Positions 63,892-64,000 of a stretch of DNA of 64,000 nucleotides are shown here, one piece after another. The stretch is from JANNRA01 sp031401035. GTDB taxonomy: Bacteria; Desulfobacterota; Binatia; HRBIN30; CADEER01. The notes under the pieces were generated by a model, which had not been told where the DNA came from, ran no database searches, and saw nothing but the letters and a program-made list of their open reading frames with translations. Every line of letters starts with the position of its first letter. Positions within the stretch are counted from its first letter, which is position 1. The translations under genes and the position numbers were made by a program. The stretch lies in NCBI GenBank assembly GCA_031401035.1, contig JANNRA010000103.1:3519-67518 (forward strand), given 5' to 3'.

Positions 63892-63966
63892 GGGCGCCGC
63901 TCCGTAGGCGCCTGTTGCAATGAATGACCGTGTCCCAGTGCGGCAGGCGCCGACGGAGCGGCGCCC
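63892..63966. repeat. Long inverted repeat upstream of the unknown HEWAH gene
   Basis: Arms 63892-63914 (GGGCGCCGCTCCGTAGGCGC...) and 63944-63966 are complementary at 22 of 23 positions with a 29-bp loop. It lies 42 bp upstream of the start of the gene at 63850, so it could be an operator, a cruciform or another miniature repeat. Confidence 0.7.
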
Positions 63967-64000
63967 ACCAGGCGCACCGCGATTCTACGGCAGGAAGGCC

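Overview
This is a GC-rich (roughly two-thirds G+C), gene-dense bacterial chromosome segment. It has no rRNA, tRNA, CRISPR array or intact transposon that I can see. DUF1329/DUF1302 outer-membrane partners, luciferase-like monooxygenases, P450s, tandem acyl-CoA dehydrogenases and secreted Cys-rich proteins with dockerin-like NELI repeats together suggest an uncultured deltaproteobacterium-like lineage. Candidatus Binatota (Desulfobacterota_B) is my best guess, but it is an inference from gene content only.

Layout. (1) 0-15.7 kb is a catabolic block. A GntR/FadR-type regulator is cut by the left edge and diverges from a double-length acyl-CoA dehydrogenase. A six-gene minus-strand operon (amidohydrolase, P450, luciferase-like oxidoreductase, two crotonases, second luciferase-like oxidoreductase) diverges from an acyl-CoA synthetase. 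The identical 14-mer AACTAGTATCATAG lies in both divergent promoter regions, so the block is probably one regulon. A DUF1329/DUF1302 pair (probable outer-membrane uptake of a hydrophobic compound) and a dockerin-like secreted protein follow. (2) 15.7-18.1 kb is a decay zone with two toxin-antitoxin (TA) modules around abutting fragments of a P450 and an adenylate cyclase. (3) 18.4-21.2 kb: MoxR ATPase, CoxE-like VWA protein and a lone PAS/LOV-like domain. (4) 21.4-28.8 kb: light and oxidative-stress genes (photolyase-like FAD protein, FeS-cryptochrome/photolyase, DUF2256, two divergent DoxX proteins, superoxide dismutase), then a rifampicin-phosphotransferase-like protein and a flavin-binding split-barrel protein. 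(5) 28.8-35.2 kb: two more TA modules, each next to gene debris, with an HI0933-type flavoprotein and a CAP/dockerin/cohesin-like secreted protein between them.

(6) 35.2-52.7 kb: a second P450 and central carbohydrate genes (malQ, phosphofructokinase, pgi, tkt), interleaved with an orphan DNA methyltransferase, a fatty-acid desaturase, folE divergent from a CarH/LitR-like MerR regulator, msrA, a sphingosine-1-phosphate-lyase-like enzyme, a secreted Cys-rich protein, an RNase T2, a GST-like protein and a cupin. (7) 52.8-64 kb: DNA alkylation repair (Ada-AlkA fusion, Ogt), a Rieske-flavodoxin fusion, a carotenoid oxygenase overlapping bpt, an MMACHC-like B12-processing protein, a DUF2333 protein, a GNAT-like protein and a large unknown protein with an HEWAH motif.

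The strongest leads are: the GntR regulon and its tandem dehydrogenase; the CarH-like regulator that keeps the Trp-x9-Glu-His motif but has lost the cobalamin His motif; the Rieske-flavodoxin fusion; the association of all four TA modules with gene fragments; and a family of dispersed inverted-repeat elements (11.0, 19.3, 54.3, 62.1, 63.9 kb).
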